A stretch of DNA of 64,000 nucleotides from JAVBMV01 sp031552145 (lineage in GTDB: Bacteria; Myxococcota; Myxococcia; Myxococcales; UBA5297), in contig JAVBMV010000007.1 of NCBI GenBank assembly GCA_031552145.1, forward strand, positions 1 through 64,000, written 5' to 3'. Under the pieces are notes generated by a model. That model was given only the letters and a program-made list of their open reading frames with translations. It ran no database searches and had not been told where the DNA came from. Shown piece by piece: positions 7,927 through 16,686 of this stretch. Numbering within the stretch: the first letter of the stretch is position 1; each line of letters starts with the position of its first letter. A program made the position numbers and the translations under genes.

Positions 7927-9098
7927 AATTGCGCCAGGTACACATCAGCGGTTTCAAGTCGATTGTCGAGCAGAGCGTCTCCCTCGGGCGCGTCAACTGC
8001 TTCATCGGGGCGAACGGCGTGGGCAAGAGCAACGTGCTGGAGGCTCTCGGTGTGCTCGGCGCGGCGGCCGATGGTCGGGTCGACGACGAGCAGATCATTC
8101 GCAACGGCGTCCGCGCGGGCCTACCTCGGCTCTTCAAGACCTCGTTCGTCGGAACCAGAATCCCGCCGCACATCGCGCTCGAGGCCACAGGCGAGCCACA
8201 AGCGACCTTTCGCGTGGCGTTGCTCAACCCGCTCGACAAGCCGGCCCCTGCCTGGTCCTTCAAGACTGAGTCTCTCTCGTCCGGCAACACGGAGATCGTT
8301 AGCCGCGGTGTCCGAAGTGACCGGGAGAACCTCGACGAGACACGCGGTCTCTCCGCGCTCAAGGTGGTCGACCTCCAGCCCAGCGACCCCGCCTCGCAGC
8401 TGTTGAAGATGCTGCAGACCTACGCCATCTACACGCCCAACACACCTGCGCTCCGTTCCGCGGTGATGGATCCTCAGACGCGCGTCCCGGTCGGGCTCGC
8501 TGGAGGCGCGCTCGCCGAAGGCTTCGCCTCGCTCAGGGAGCATCTTGACGAAGCGCTGCTCGACGAAGTGCTCCAACTCGTCGACTGGGTGAGCGACGTG
8601 AGCGTGACGAACATCGTCGGCGACCTGCTTTCCCCCTCGGTGCCCCGTGCCAAGAGCGTGCTGAAGTTCACCGACCGCTTCATGGCGCCCTCGCGCAACA
8701 CGCTCACGGCCGCCGATGCAAGCGAAGGGGCGCTCTACATCCTCTTCGCCGCAGTGCTCTGCCTCTCGCCCGAGGCGCCCTCCGTCTTCGCGATCGACAA
8801 CCTCGACTCGGCCCTGAACCCCCGCCTCGTCACGCACCTCGTCAGACACCTCTCGCCCTGGCTGGCTGCGAACAATCCGGATCGACAGCTCCTGTTCACC
8901 GCGCACAACCCAGCGGTACTCGACGGGCTCGACCTCGACGACGACGAGAGCCGTCTCTTCGCCGTAGAGCGCAACAGCGAAGGCCACACGACTATTCGCC
9001 GCATCATCCTCACGCCCGAGCTGCGGCAGCTGAGCCAAGAGTACCCGCTCTCGCGTCTGTGGGCGATGGGCAACCTTGGAGCTGTGCCCAATGTCTGA
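7923..9098 (+). CDS. AAA-type (AAA_21/AAA_15-like) ATPase of a two-gene TOPRIM module
   Basis: The protein has 391 residues, starting at ATG 7923 (AGGGAGC about 7 bp upstream). It opens with the RecF/OLD-like signature KLRQVHISGFKSI. The Walker A is GANGVGKS at residues 29-36. An atypical Walker B region, AIDNLDSALNP, lies near residue 290 (Asn where a catalytic acidic residue is common), followed by the sensor FTAHNPAVL. These are the features of SMC-like ATPases found in OLD, Gabija and PARIS (AriA) defence systems. Its last codons overlap the TOPRIM-like gene by 8 bp, so the two are translationally coupled. The pair sits between two copies of the same leader, suggesting acquisition as a cassette. 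A role in phage defence is inferred from this architecture. Confidence 0.85.
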   Translation: MKLRQVHISGFKSIVEQSVSLGRVNCFIGANGVGKSNVLEALGVLGAAADGRVDDEQIIRNGVRAGLPRLFKTSFVGTRIPPHIALEATGEPQATFRVALLNPLDKPAPAWSFKTESLSSGNTEIVSRGVRSDRENLDETRGLSALKVVDLQPSDPASQLLKMLQTYAIYTPNTPALRSAVMDPQTRVPVGLAGGALAEGFASLREHLDEALLDEVLQLVDWVSDVSVTNIVGDLLSPSVPRAKSVLKFTDRFMAPSRNTLTAADASEGALYILFAAVLCLSPEAPSVFAIDNLDSALNPRLVTHLVRHLSPWLAANNPDRQLLFTAHNPAVLDGLDLDDDESRLFAVERNSEGHTTIRRIILTPELRQLSQEYPLSRLWAMGNLGAVPNV

Positions 9099-9840
9099 TC
9101 TTCGTGTTGCTCTCGTCGCGGAAGGGCCAACGGACGCGATCGTCATTCAGGCTGCGCTCAAGGCCTTGCTGCCCCGACCTTTTGTGCTCACACAACTTCA
9201 GCCCGAGGCGACGCTTCCGAAATTTGGCGGTGGTTGGGGAGGGGTCCTGCGCTGGTGTCTCGCCTTCGCAGCGCGTGGGCATGGACAGATTGAGGACGAT
9301 CCAACTTTGCCAAACTTCGACCTCTTCCTCATCCACGTGGATGCCGACGTCGCAGAGAAGAGCTATGCCGACATCAGCACGGAGTACGCCACCCTCGCGC
9401 GCCTCCGCGGGTGGCCAGCACTACCAGCACTCCTCCCCTGCCCGCCCGCGGCAGGGAGCTCCGACACGATGCGCGCCTGTCTCCTCGCGTGGGCCGGGAT
9501 CCGAGCGCCAGGACCGAAGACGGTCCTTTGTGTTCCCTCGAAGGCGACCGAGGCGTGGCTCGCGGCGGCACTGTTCGATCAGGGCCATACGATGCTCAAC
9601 GGCATCGAGTGCAACCTCAACATCGAGAACCAAATCGCCTCATTGCCCAGGGACCTCCGCATTAGGAAGTCAGCCCGCGAGTACCGGGCGAGAGAGATGG
9701 CCATGACTGAAGCCTGGTCTGGCGTGCGCCGGCGGTGCACGCAGGCGGAGCGCTTCTCGCGCGATCTCGCGGCGGTGGTCCGAAGAAGCGCAACCTTTGA
9801 CTCGAACCGAGGCACTGCACACGCTCTCGAGCGTGCGTGA
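9091..9840 (+). CDS. TOPRIM-like putative nuclease paired with the AAA ATPase
   Basis: The protein has 249 residues, beginning at ATG 9091 inside the end of the ATPase gene. Near the N-terminus is VAEGPTDAIVI with Glu11, followed by FLIHVDADVAE with Asp84 and Asp86. This Glu, then Asp-x-Asp layout is that of TOPRIM metal-binding folds. TOPRIM partners of AAA ATPases are nucleases or toxins in OLD-like and PARIS (AriB) systems, where they are held inactive until phage triggers release (family knowledge). The size is slightly smaller than AriB and I cannot assign DUF4435 or DUF3226 by eye. The C-terminal part is basic (RRRCTQAERFSRDLAAVVRR). A split ATPase/TOPRIM effector module is the best reading. 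Confidence 0.7.
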   Translation: MSDLRVALVAEGPTDAIVIQAALKALLPRPFVLTQLQPEATLPKFGGGWGGVLRWCLAFAARGHGQIEDDPTLPNFDLFLIHVDADVAEKSYADISTEYATLARLRGWPALPALLPCPPAAGSSDTMRACLLAWAGIRAPGPKTVLCVPSKATEAWLAAALFDQGHTMLNGIECNLNIENQIASLPRDLRIRKSAREYRAREMAMTEAWSGVRRRCTQAERFSRDLAAVVRRSATFDSNRGTAHALERA

Positions 9841-9879
9841 GACCAGCCCCTAGATAGAGAATACCCTCCGCAGCCAGCG

Positions 9880-10042
9880 GGATTGGCGGTGGCGATACTT
9901 CTTAGAGCCTACCGCGCCAAGCGAACGCCGGGTGCTTCCAACAGGGCGGTTTGGATGCGGCGCCGCTTGGAGTATGACCCATGCTGCCGAGCCACGGCCT
10001 CCTCCCCATCGGGGGGAGCGAGGCCTAACGGACAGACCATGA
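9880..10042 (+). promoter_or_regulatory. duplicated leader, copy B (upstream of DUF4175 gene)
   Basis: This is the second copy of the leader seen at 7754-7926. The perfect 48-bp core is 9943-9990. The sequences around it have diverged, but keep cggtggcgatact at 9887 and a hairpin (GGCCTC...GAGGCC, with CCCC-atc-GGGG inside) just ahead of the start codon of the next gene. Retention of the core and hairpin despite drift elsewhere suggests function. Confidence 0.6.
9974..10042 (+). CDS. possible leader peptide B (22 aa)
   Basis: This is the counterpart of the short frame at 7852. It begins MTHAAE, continues Pro/Arg-rich, and its TGA overlaps the ATG of the DUF4175-type gene (ATGA). The same spacing problem applies to its ribosome-binding site. 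If translated, it would couple translation of the large downstream gene to passage of a ribosome through the hairpin (inference). Confidence 0.35.
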   Translation: MTHAAEPRPPPHRGERGLTDRP

Positions 10043-13000
10043 CGAAGCCGCACCTCGAGGCACTCAAGGCGGACGCCGCCGTCAGCGCCGAACACAAGGA
10101 GCTGCTCCAGCTGATGGAGCGGGCGCGGGCGCGCGAGCGCCGCCTGGCGCGGGCCGAGGCGGGGCGCGCGAGCCTCGCGCTCCTCCTCGCGGCCACTCCG
10201 CCGCTCCTGCTGCTCGCCAATCGTGCCCCCGGGGCGGCGGCCCTCTGCTTCGCCCTCGTTCTGCTCCTCTGCGCCACGGGCTTCGTGCTGCTGGGGCCGG
10301 TGCGCGCCGCGCGCCGCACTCGGGATGGGGGGGCGCTCGCCGCGCGCCTCGCCAAGCTCGCGGGGGGCGGGGTACTCGAGCCGGGGCTACTCCCCGCCCT
10401 CGAGCTGGGCGCGGCGCTGGGCGGCCCCGCGGGAGACCGCCCTCCTTTCTCGCGCGAGTTGGCCGAGGCCCACCTGGCACGTATCGCCCGGGCAGCCCGC
10501 TCCCTCGACCTCGGCGCGCTCTTCCCCGAGCGCCGGGCGCTGCTCGCGGGGCGCCTGCTGCTCTGCTCCGCGGGCGCGGCGCTCATCCTCACCGCCACGC
10601 TTTGGGGCCCCATCAGAGGCGGAGCCGCGCGCCTCCTCGACCAAGGCGCGGCGCCCCAGGGAGGCGCGAAGAGCGCGCGCACCGCCGAGCCGGTGACGGG
10701 CGAGCTGAGGCTCACCTATCGCTACCCCGCCTATACCCGCCTCCCCGACAAGGAGGTCACCAGCTCGAGCGGTGAGCTGAGTGCGCCGCGCGGTACTCAG
10801 GTGCGCCTCTCCACGCGCGCCGATCGAGAGGTGGCGCGCGCGCTCATCGCCTCTGGAGAGGCCACCTTCCAGCTCGAGGTCGCAGGCCTGCGCGACCTCT
10901 CGGGCACCCTGCTCATCGACCGCGCTGGCAGTTACCGCTTCCGCTACTTCGACGCGCGCGGGCGCGCCCTCGTCGAGGGACCACCCATTCCAATTTCGAT
11001 CGAGCAGGACGCGGCGCCCACCGCGGAGCTCATCGCCCCGGGCGACGAGCTGGAGGTGGAGCCCACCTCGACCGTGGCGCTGCGCTACGACGCGAAGGAT
11101 GACTACGGCCTCTCGGAGGTTGCGCTCGTCTACCGCCTGCCGGGCGCGGCGCGCACCGAACGGGTGCTCCTGCAACGCCCTCCCGACGCGGCCCGTCGCG
11201 CCAGCGCGGACTATCAATGGAACCTCGTCTCTCTGGGACTCATGGCCGGCGACCGCGTCACCTACTACATCGAGGCGCTCGACAACGACGACGTCTCGGG
11301 CCACAAGAGCGGCGTCTCGCGCACCCAGCTACTCGCGGTCTATTCCGAGGCGGAGAAGAACCGCGCTCTGCTCGCGAAGGTGACCGAGGTCTGGGAGCGG
11401 CTGCTGCTCGCGCTGGCCGACAGGCTCGAGGCGCCGGAGCGCGCCGGGGAGAAGGGGCGAACTCTCGACGAGGCGAAGCGGGGCGCATCGACGGATCAAC
11501 GCGTGGAGGCGCTGGCCGACGAGCTCTCCGATCTGGCGAACGGCCTCGCCGGCGATATGTTGAAGCACAAAGTGAAGCGGGTAAACCCCTTGGCGCCCGC
11601 GCTCACCAACGTCGCGCGCGAGCTGCGCGCCAAGGTGCTCTCGACGAAGGGCGCGCGCGCCGAGCTTCTGAAGCTGTGGTCGAGCAATCCGCCCCCCGCG
11701 GCCAATACACTGCTCCCTCACCACCGCCGCCTCGACCGCGCGCTCACCTCCGAAGTACAGGAGGAGGAGCGCTCCATTCTCTATCTGGAGAGCCTGCTCG
11801 ATCAGCAGCGCATCGAGGATCTGGTGGAGCTCTCGAAGGAGCTGGCCTCCAAGCGGCGCGAGCTGGGGGGCCTCCTCGAGCAATATGCCGCCGCCCCCGA
11901 CGAGGCGGCGCGCGATCGCATCGAGGCCGAGCTGGCGCGGCTGAAGGAGCGCGTGGGCGAGCTGCTCTCGCGCATGGCGGAACTCTCCAAGGAGATCAGC
12001 GACGAGCACGTCAACGCCGAGGCGATGAAGGAGATGAGCGACGCGCAGCAGATGGTCTCCTCCTTCGACCAGATCCAGGATCATCTCGAGCAGGGCAAGG
12101 TCGACGAGGCGATGAAGGAGCTGGAGAAGCTGGGGCAGATGCTCGAGTCGCTCGAGCAGAACCTGCAGCGCGCCTCGGGCGACTTCCGCGCCAACGAGCT
12201 GGGCGCCATGGGGCAGAAGCTGCAGGAGTTCTCCAGCGGCCTCGACCAAGTGGCGCAGCAGCAGCAGCAGCTCTATGACTCGACCCAGGCGCTGCGCGCC
12301 TCCATGCGCAAGGAGCTGGAGCAGAAGACGGGAGACAAGCTGATCGAGAAGCTGCGCGCGCTGGTGAAGCAGGCCTACACCGCCATGGAGGAGCTCGGCG
12401 CGCTCGATGCGTCGCGCCCGATCGCCATTGGAAATGGCCAGCCTCTCTACTTCGCCTATCAGGAGCAGATCGCCCGCGCTATCCGCGAACAGCTGACCAA
12501 CCTCGACCTGGCCCTCGAGGTGCGCGATCTAGTCCAGGCGCACGAGGCGGCGCTGCGCGCCCTGGCGCAGACCAATCAGCTCGTCTCCGATCTGAACCAG
12601 CGCGAAGCCGAGGAGCTCTCCTACACACCGGAGCTCCTGCGCGCGATGGGTCGCAAGGCCGGGGAGTCGGCGCGTCAGGCCAAGAGCGCGCGGCGCGCCA
12701 TCCCGCCGGAGCAGCGCGTGGTCGAGGAGCTGGAGAAGCTGCTCGCCCCCGATCCCTCCTCGATGAAAGCGGGAGATCGCGAGCGCATGGCGCAGCTCGG
12801 GCGCGAGCAGCAGGCGCTGCAGCAGCGCGCCGAGCAGCTGCGCCAGCAGATGGAGCAGCTCAACAGCGAGCTGCCGCTCTTCGGCCCCGAGGCGCAGCAG
12901 ATGATGCAGGGCGCCGCCGAGCGCATGGGCAACGCGGGACAGCGCCTCCAGGGGCGCGACCCCACCGGCGCCGCGGCCGAGGAGCGCGCCGCGCTCGATC

Positions 13001-13284
13001 AGCTCACGCAGCTGCGCGAGGGGCTCGAGCAGCAACAGGGCGGCAGCGGCGGCGGACCGCCCATCCCTTGGCCCTGGATGGCGAAGGCGCCGCGCCCGGG
13101 TCAGGGCCAGGGAACAGGCCAGGGCGGCACCCAGAACGCAGACGAGAAGGTGCAGCTGCCGGGTGCCGAAGAGCATCAATCGCCCGAGGAGTATCGGCGC
13201 GAGGTGATGGACGCCATGAAGCAGTCCTCCCCCGAGCGCTACCGCGAGCAGGTAAAGCGCTACTACGAGGAGATCGTGAAATGA
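10039..13284 (+). CDS. DUF4175-type membrane protein with long coiled coil
   Basis: The protein has 1081 residues; ATG 10039 is chosen because the frame upstream is the leader. Two membrane helices lie near residues 50-95 and a third near 175-200 (LLAGRLLLCSAGAALILTATLW). A beta-rich periplasmic region follows (LRLTYRYPAYTRLPDKE, an Ig-like or carbohydrate-binding style segment). The second half is a very long Glu/Gln/Lys-rich coiled coil, with Gln-rich runs and a Gly/Gln-rich tail ending PEEYRREVMDAMKQSSPERYREQVKRYY split over short motifs. This layout is that of DUF4175 proteins, usually found beside Bat/MoxR-type genes; their function is unknown. The stop overlaps the next start as ATGA, so the peptidase gene is co-translated. 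Confidence 0.85.
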   Translation: MTKPHLEALKADAAVSAEHKELLQLMERARARERRLARAEAGRASLALLLAATPPLLLLANRAPGAAALCFALVLLLCATGFVLLGPVRAARRTRDGGALAARLAKLAGGGVLEPGLLPALELGAALGGPAGDRPPFSRELAEAHLARIARAARSLDLGALFPERRALLAGRLLLCSAGAALILTATLWGPIRGGAARLLDQGAAPQGGAKSARTAEPVTGELRLTYRYPAYTRLPDKEVTSSSGELSAPRGTQVRLSTRADREVARALIASGEATFQLEVAGLRDLSGTLLIDRAGSYRFRYFDARGRALVEGPPIPISIEQDAAPTAELIAPGDELEVEPTSTVALRYDAKDDYGLSEVALVYRLPGAARTERVLLQRPPDAARRASADYQWNLVSLGLMAGDRVTYYIEALDNDDVSGHKSGVSRTQLLAVYSEAEKNRALLAKVTEVWERLLLALADRLEAPERAGEKGRTLDEAKRGASTDQRVEALADELSDLANGLAGDMLKHKVKRVNPLAPALTNVARELRAKVLSTKGARAELLKLWSSNPPPAANTLLPHHRRLDRALTSEVQEEERSILYLESLLDQQRIEDLVELSKELASKRRELGGLLEQYAAAPDEAARDRIEAELARLKERVGELLSRMAELSKEISDEHVNAEAMKEMSDAQQMVSSFDQIQDHLEQGKVDEAMKELEKLGQMLESLEQNLQRASGDFRANELGAMGQKLQEFSSGLDQVAQQQQQLYDSTQALRASMRKELEQKTGDKLIEKLRALVKQAYTAMEELGALDASRPIAIGNGQPLYFAYQEQIARAIREQLTNLDLALEVRDLVQAHEAALRALAQTNQLVSDLNQREAEELSYTPELLRAMGRKAGESARQAKSARRAIPPEQRVVEELEKLLAPDPSSMKAGDRERMAQLGREQQALQQRAEQLRQQMEQLNSELPLFGPEAQQMMQGAAERMGNAGQRLQGRDPTGAAAEERAALDQLTQLREGLEQQQGGSGGGPPIPWPWMAKAPRPGQGQGTGQGGTQNADEKVQLPGAEEHQSPEEYRREVMDAMKQSSPERYREQVKRYYEEIVK

Positions 13285-15203
13285 GCCCACACAAACTCTT
13301 GTGCGCCCTCGCGCTCACGTTTCCCCTCCTCTTCGCCCTGGGCGAGGCGGCCGCGCAGGAGCCCTCCGAGACGCTGCGCGGCTCGGCGCGCGCCATCGCC
13401 ACCGATCTCGAGGAATGGGATCTCGTCGGCGCGCGCGCGAAGCTCGCGCGCTTCGGCGAGGCGAACCCCGGCGAGCTGGCCGACGCGCTGCGGGCGAGGC
13501 TTTCTTTCGAGGAGGGCGACTACGCGAAGGCCGTCGCGCTCTTCGACAAATTGGGTGATGGATCCCAGCTCGCCGAGGTGGCGCGCGCGGCCCTCGCCAT
13601 CACGCGCGGTTACGACGTGCGCAAGAGCGAGCACTTCTCCATCCACTTCCCTCCCGGTAAGGATGCCCTGCTCGCCCCATACGCGCTCGACACCCTGGAG
13701 CGAGAGCGCGCCGCCCTCGGACGCATCCTCGGCCATGTGCCGCCGGAGGTGGTCCGCGTCGAGATCCTCAACGACGCCGAGGCGCTCTCGAAGGTCTCGA
13801 CGCTCTCGATAGAGGCGATCAAGACCACGGGCACCATCGCCATCTGTAAGTTCAGCCGCCTCATGGTGACGAGTCCCAAGGCGTTGGTGCGCGGCTACGA
13901 GTGGCTCGACACCCTGGCACACGAATATGTCCACCTGGTGCTCTCACAGCAGAGCCGCAATCGCGTGCCCATCTGGATCCACGAGGGGATCGCCAAATAC
14001 CTCGAGTCGGCCTGGCGCTCCGCTCCGGGCGATTCGCTGGCTCCCTCCTCCGCCTGGCAACTCTCGCGCGCCACCCAGCAGAATCGGCTGATCCCTTTCG
14101 AACGGATGCACCCCTCCATCGCGCTGCTCCCCTCCCAGGAGGAGGCGAGCCTCGCCTACGCCGAGGCCTACAGCGCCATCGAGTATCTCTTCCAGAGTGG
14201 CCTCGACGCGAAGGCGCGCGGCGACATGAAGGCCACCGAGGCCAACGGCAAGGCGCGCCTCGCCTCACTCCTCTCGGCGCTCGCGCGAGGCGAAGGGCCC
14301 GAGCGGGCAATGGGCGCCGCGGTGGGCGGCACCTTCGAGCAGTTCGAGCGCGGCTGGCGTGCCCATCTTACGAGGCGCCCCATTCCGAAGGAGGCGATCC
14401 CCTTCGGGCCCGAGAAGCTGCTCTTCACCGAAGATGAGGCGCGCAGCAAAGCCAAGCGCAGAGCGGGAGAGCGCGAGGTGGGACAGGATCTGCGCTTCGG
14501 CGACTTCCTCGAGATCGAAGACCCCAAGGCGCGCCGCTTCGCCCACCTGGGCGAATTGCTGCGCCAGCGCGGGCGCAACGGCGCCGCTGCCGAGGAGTAT
14601 TCCAAAGCCTTCGCGCTCGTCGGCAGCCGCTCCCCCACACTCTCCAACCGCTACGCCCAGGCGCTGACCGCGCAGCAGCGCGGCGGCGAGGCCAAGAGCG
14701 TCCTGGAGGCGAGCCGAGTCCCCTACCCCTCCTATCCCCGCACCAACCAGGCCTTGGGCGATCTCTACCTGGCCGAAGGGCGCCTCGACGACGCCGAGCG
14801 CGCCTTCCTGGCCGTCATCGCCGTCGACCCCTTCGATCCGCTCCCCCATGCAGCGCTCGCCGCCATCTACAAGAAGCGCGGCGACGACTTCAGAGCCGAG
14901 CGCGAAGCGCGCGCGCTCGCCCTGGCGCAGAGCGCCGAGAGCCCTCTCCCCGACGCGGGTGCCCTCCTGGAGCTAACCAGCCGTCCGCTGGCGCGCGTGT
15001 ACGTCGACGGCACCGACACCGGGCGCACCACGCCTACCCGGCTCACCCTCCCCGCGGGCGCGCACATCCTGAGGCTCGTCAACGAAGAGCGGGCCTTGAA
15101 GCACGAAGAGAAGTTGACCCTCCACGCCGGCGAGGAGCGTGCGCTCTCATTGGAGCTTGGGGCCAAGGAGGGCGAGCGCGATGGGGGAGAGGAAGGGAGG
15201 TAG
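13281..15203 (+). CDS. secreted MA-family metallopeptidase with TPRs and PEGA domain
   Basis: The protein has 640 residues and starts at ATG 13281, overlapping the stop of the DUF4175 gene. A signal peptide ends near AAAQ. The catalytic motif is HEYVH (His214, Glu215, His218) with a downstream WIHEGIAKYLES supplying the third ligand, as in gluzincin Peptidase_MA/DUF1570 proteins. Tetratricopeptide-like repeats fill the middle to C-terminal region (GDLYLAEGRLDDAERAFLAV, PHAALAAIYKKRGDDFRAE). The last 70 residues form a PEGA domain (RPLARVYVDGTDTG...LPAGAHILRLV), a surface-layer or envelope-associated beta domain. It probably acts in the periplasm together with the DUF4175 partner (inference from coupling). 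Confidence 0.85.
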   Translation: MSPHKLLCALALTFPLLFALGEAAAQEPSETLRGSARAIATDLEEWDLVGARAKLARFGEANPGELADALRARLSFEEGDYAKAVALFDKLGDGSQLAEVARAALAITRGYDVRKSEHFSIHFPPGKDALLAPYALDTLERERAALGRILGHVPPEVVRVEILNDAEALSKVSTLSIEAIKTTGTIAICKFSRLMVTSPKALVRGYEWLDTLAHEYVHLVLSQQSRNRVPIWIHEGIAKYLESAWRSAPGDSLAPSSAWQLSRATQQNRLIPFERMHPSIALLPSQEEASLAYAEAYSAIEYLFQSGLDAKARGDMKATEANGKARLASLLSALARGEGPERAMGAAVGGTFEQFERGWRAHLTRRPIPKEAIPFGPEKLLFTEDEARSKAKRRAGEREVGQDLRFGDFLEIEDPKARRFAHLGELLRQRGRNGAAAEEYSKAFALVGSRSPTLSNRYAQALTAQQRGGEAKSVLEASRVPYPSYPRTNQALGDLYLAEGRLDDAERAFLAVIAVDPFDPLPHAALAAIYKKRGDDFRAEREARALALAQSAESPLPDAGALLELTSRPLARVYVDGTDTGRTTPTRLTLPAGAHILRLVNEERALKHEEKLTLHAGEERALSLELGAKEGERDGGEEGR

Positions 15204-15207
15204 GGGT

Positions 15208-15309
15208 ATGACCCATCCCTCGGCCCTCGCGCTCGCCCAGGCGCTGCGCCGCGCGATGAAGGAATCACAGCCCCTTCCCACCCCTGACACCCAACTCCAC
15301 CTGGGCTAG
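15208..15309 (+). CDS. possible small ORF (33 aa)
   Basis: The frame starts at ATG 15208, five bases after the peptidase stop codon. The GGGAGG that overlaps the end of that gene would serve as ribosome-binding site. The predicted peptide begins MTHPSALALAQALRRAMKE and stops just before the SDR gene. Its first bases (gtatgacccat) repeat the 11-mer found at the start of both leader frames at 7852 and 9974. No homology is claimed. Confidence 0.3.
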   Translation: MTHPSALALAQALRRAMKESQPLPTPDTQLHLG

Positions 15310-15321
15310 ACTCGCGCCACC

Positions 15322-16101
15322 ATGACCACCAACCAAGACTTCCAGGGAACTTGCGCCCTCGTGACCGGAGCGACGAGCGGCATCGGACTCGCGACTGCCC
15401 GCGCGCTGCTCTCGCGCGGCGCCAAGGTGATCGCCACGGGCCGCCGAGGCGACCGACTCGCGGCGCTCGCGAAGGAATGCGGCGACGGCCTCCACACCCT
15501 GGCGTTCGACATGCGCGATGCCAAGGCGCTGGAGCGCGCCATCGCGTCGTTGCCCGCCCCCTTCGCCAAGGTCGACCTGCTCGTCAATAACGCCGGCCTC
15601 GCCCTCGGCCTCGAGCCCGCGCACCGCGCCTCGCTCGATCAATGGCAGCAGATGCTCGACACCAACTGCACCGCGCTCGTGACGCTCACCCGCGCGCTCT
15701 TGCCCGGCATGGTGGAGCGCGCCCGTGGCCACATCATCAACGTCGGCTCCGTGGCGGGCAGCTGCGCCTACCCGGGCGGCAACGTCTACGGCGCCACCAA
15801 GGCCTTCGTCAGCCAGTTCACGCGCAACCTGCGCGCCGACCTCGCCGGCACCGGCGTGCGCGCCACCTGTATCGAGCCGGGCGCCGTCGAGACGGAGTTC
15901 TCCTTGGTGCGCTTCGAGCAGGACGCCGCGCGCGCCTCCAAGGTCTACGAAGGTTTTTCGCCGCTCACCGCCGAGGATATCGCCGAGAGCATCCTCTGGT
16001 GCGCTTCGCGCCCGCCCCACGTCAACATCATGACGCTCGAGCTGCTGCCCGAGGCGCAGGGCTTCGGCCCCTTCAACATCGTGAAGCGACCGGCGAAGTA
16101 G
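15322..16101 (+). CDS. ydfG: short-chain dehydrogenase, YdfG-like
   Basis: The protein has 259 residues with a classical SDR fold. It has the cofactor motif TGATSGIG (about residues 15-22), an Arg-rich NADP-preferring segment GRRGDR, NNAG at 89-92, catalytic Ser143, and YGATK with Tyr156 and Lys160. The C-terminal ILWCASRPPHVNIMTLELLPEAQ resembles YdfG, the NADP-dependent 3-hydroxy acid dehydrogenase that oxidises serine and allo-threonine and can reduce malonic semialdehyde. The substrate here is not proven. The gene follows the peptidase gene by about 120 bp on the same strand and converges with the nitroreductase gene. Confidence 0.88.
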   Translation: MTTNQDFQGTCALVTGATSGIGLATARALLSRGAKVIATGRRGDRLAALAKECGDGLHTLAFDMRDAKALERAIASLPAPFAKVDLLVNNAGLALGLEPAHRASLDQWQQMLDTNCTALVTLTRALLPGMVERARGHIINVGSVAGSCAYPGGNVYGATKAFVSQFTRNLRADLAGTGVRATCIEPGAVETEFSLVRFEQDAARASKVYEGFSPLTAEDIAESILWCASRPPHVNIMTLELLPEAQGFGPFNIVKRPAK

Positions 16102-16124
16102 AGGCGGCGCGTCGGCTACCGCGC

Positions 16125-16673
16125 CTACTCCACCCAGCGGATCTTCGTCCCATCCGGCTCGTGGGGGCGCCCCTCGCTCTTCGCGTAGCCCACCAGCACC
16201 GCGATGCCGAACTCCCATCCCTCCTCGATGCCGAGGCGCTCTCTGAAATGAGCGCCCTTCGGCCCGCCGAAGGGCAGAGCCGCCAGCCCGCAGATCACGG
16301 AGCCCAGCCCCAACGAGGTGGCGGCCAGGGCGATGTTCGCTGCCACAATGCCCGTGTCCATCTGCGTGCCCGGATGCATCGCGACGATGAAGAGACATGG
16401 AGCGCCATAGAAGAGCGTCCCCCCGCGCCCCATCAGGCGATCGTAGGTGCTCCTCTCTTTCGCCTCCGCCAAGAGGCGCATCCCCTCGGCGTCGAGCTCT
16501 TCGACGAGCGCCTTGTCCGTGACGACGAGCACCCGCCACGGCTGGCGATTCATGGCGCTCGGCGCCTCTACGGCCGCCCGCGCGATGGCTTCCAGCTTTC
16601 CTCGCTCGGGCAGGCGCCCCTCATAGGCGCGGCAGGAATAGCGCCTGGAGATCGTGCGCAATGTGTCGTTCAC
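16125..16673 (-). CDS. nitroreductase-family FMN protein
   Basis: The protein has 182 residues and starts at GTG 16673 with AGGAG upstream. The N-terminal RRYSCRAYEGR, the APSAMNRQPWRVLVV segment and GLGSVICGLAALPFG are the FMN-binding landmarks of small nitroreductases. Members reduce nitroaromatics, quinones or flavins with NAD(P)H. The length is typical. It lies 13 bp downstream of the outer-membrane protein gene at 16687, so it may be the last gene of the minus-strand operon 16125-20488. The natural substrate cannot be read from the sequence. Confidence 0.85.
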   Translation of the reverse strand: MNDTLRTISRRYSCRAYEGRLPERGKLEAIARAAVEAPSAMNRQPWRVLVVTDKALVEELDAEGMRLLAEAKERSTYDRLMGRGGTLFYGAPCLFIVAMHPGTQMDTGIVAANIALAATSLGLGSVICGLAALPFGGPKGAHFRERLGIEEGWEFGIAVLVGYAKSEGRPHEPDGTKIRWVE

Positions 16674-16686
16674 AAGTTTCTCCTTC

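Noticed and set aside
15265..16539. Large minus-strand ORF opposite the SDR and nitroreductase genes
   Set aside because: Arg/Gly/Ala-rich shadow in a GC-rich region with no motifs, overlapping well-supported genes on both strands.
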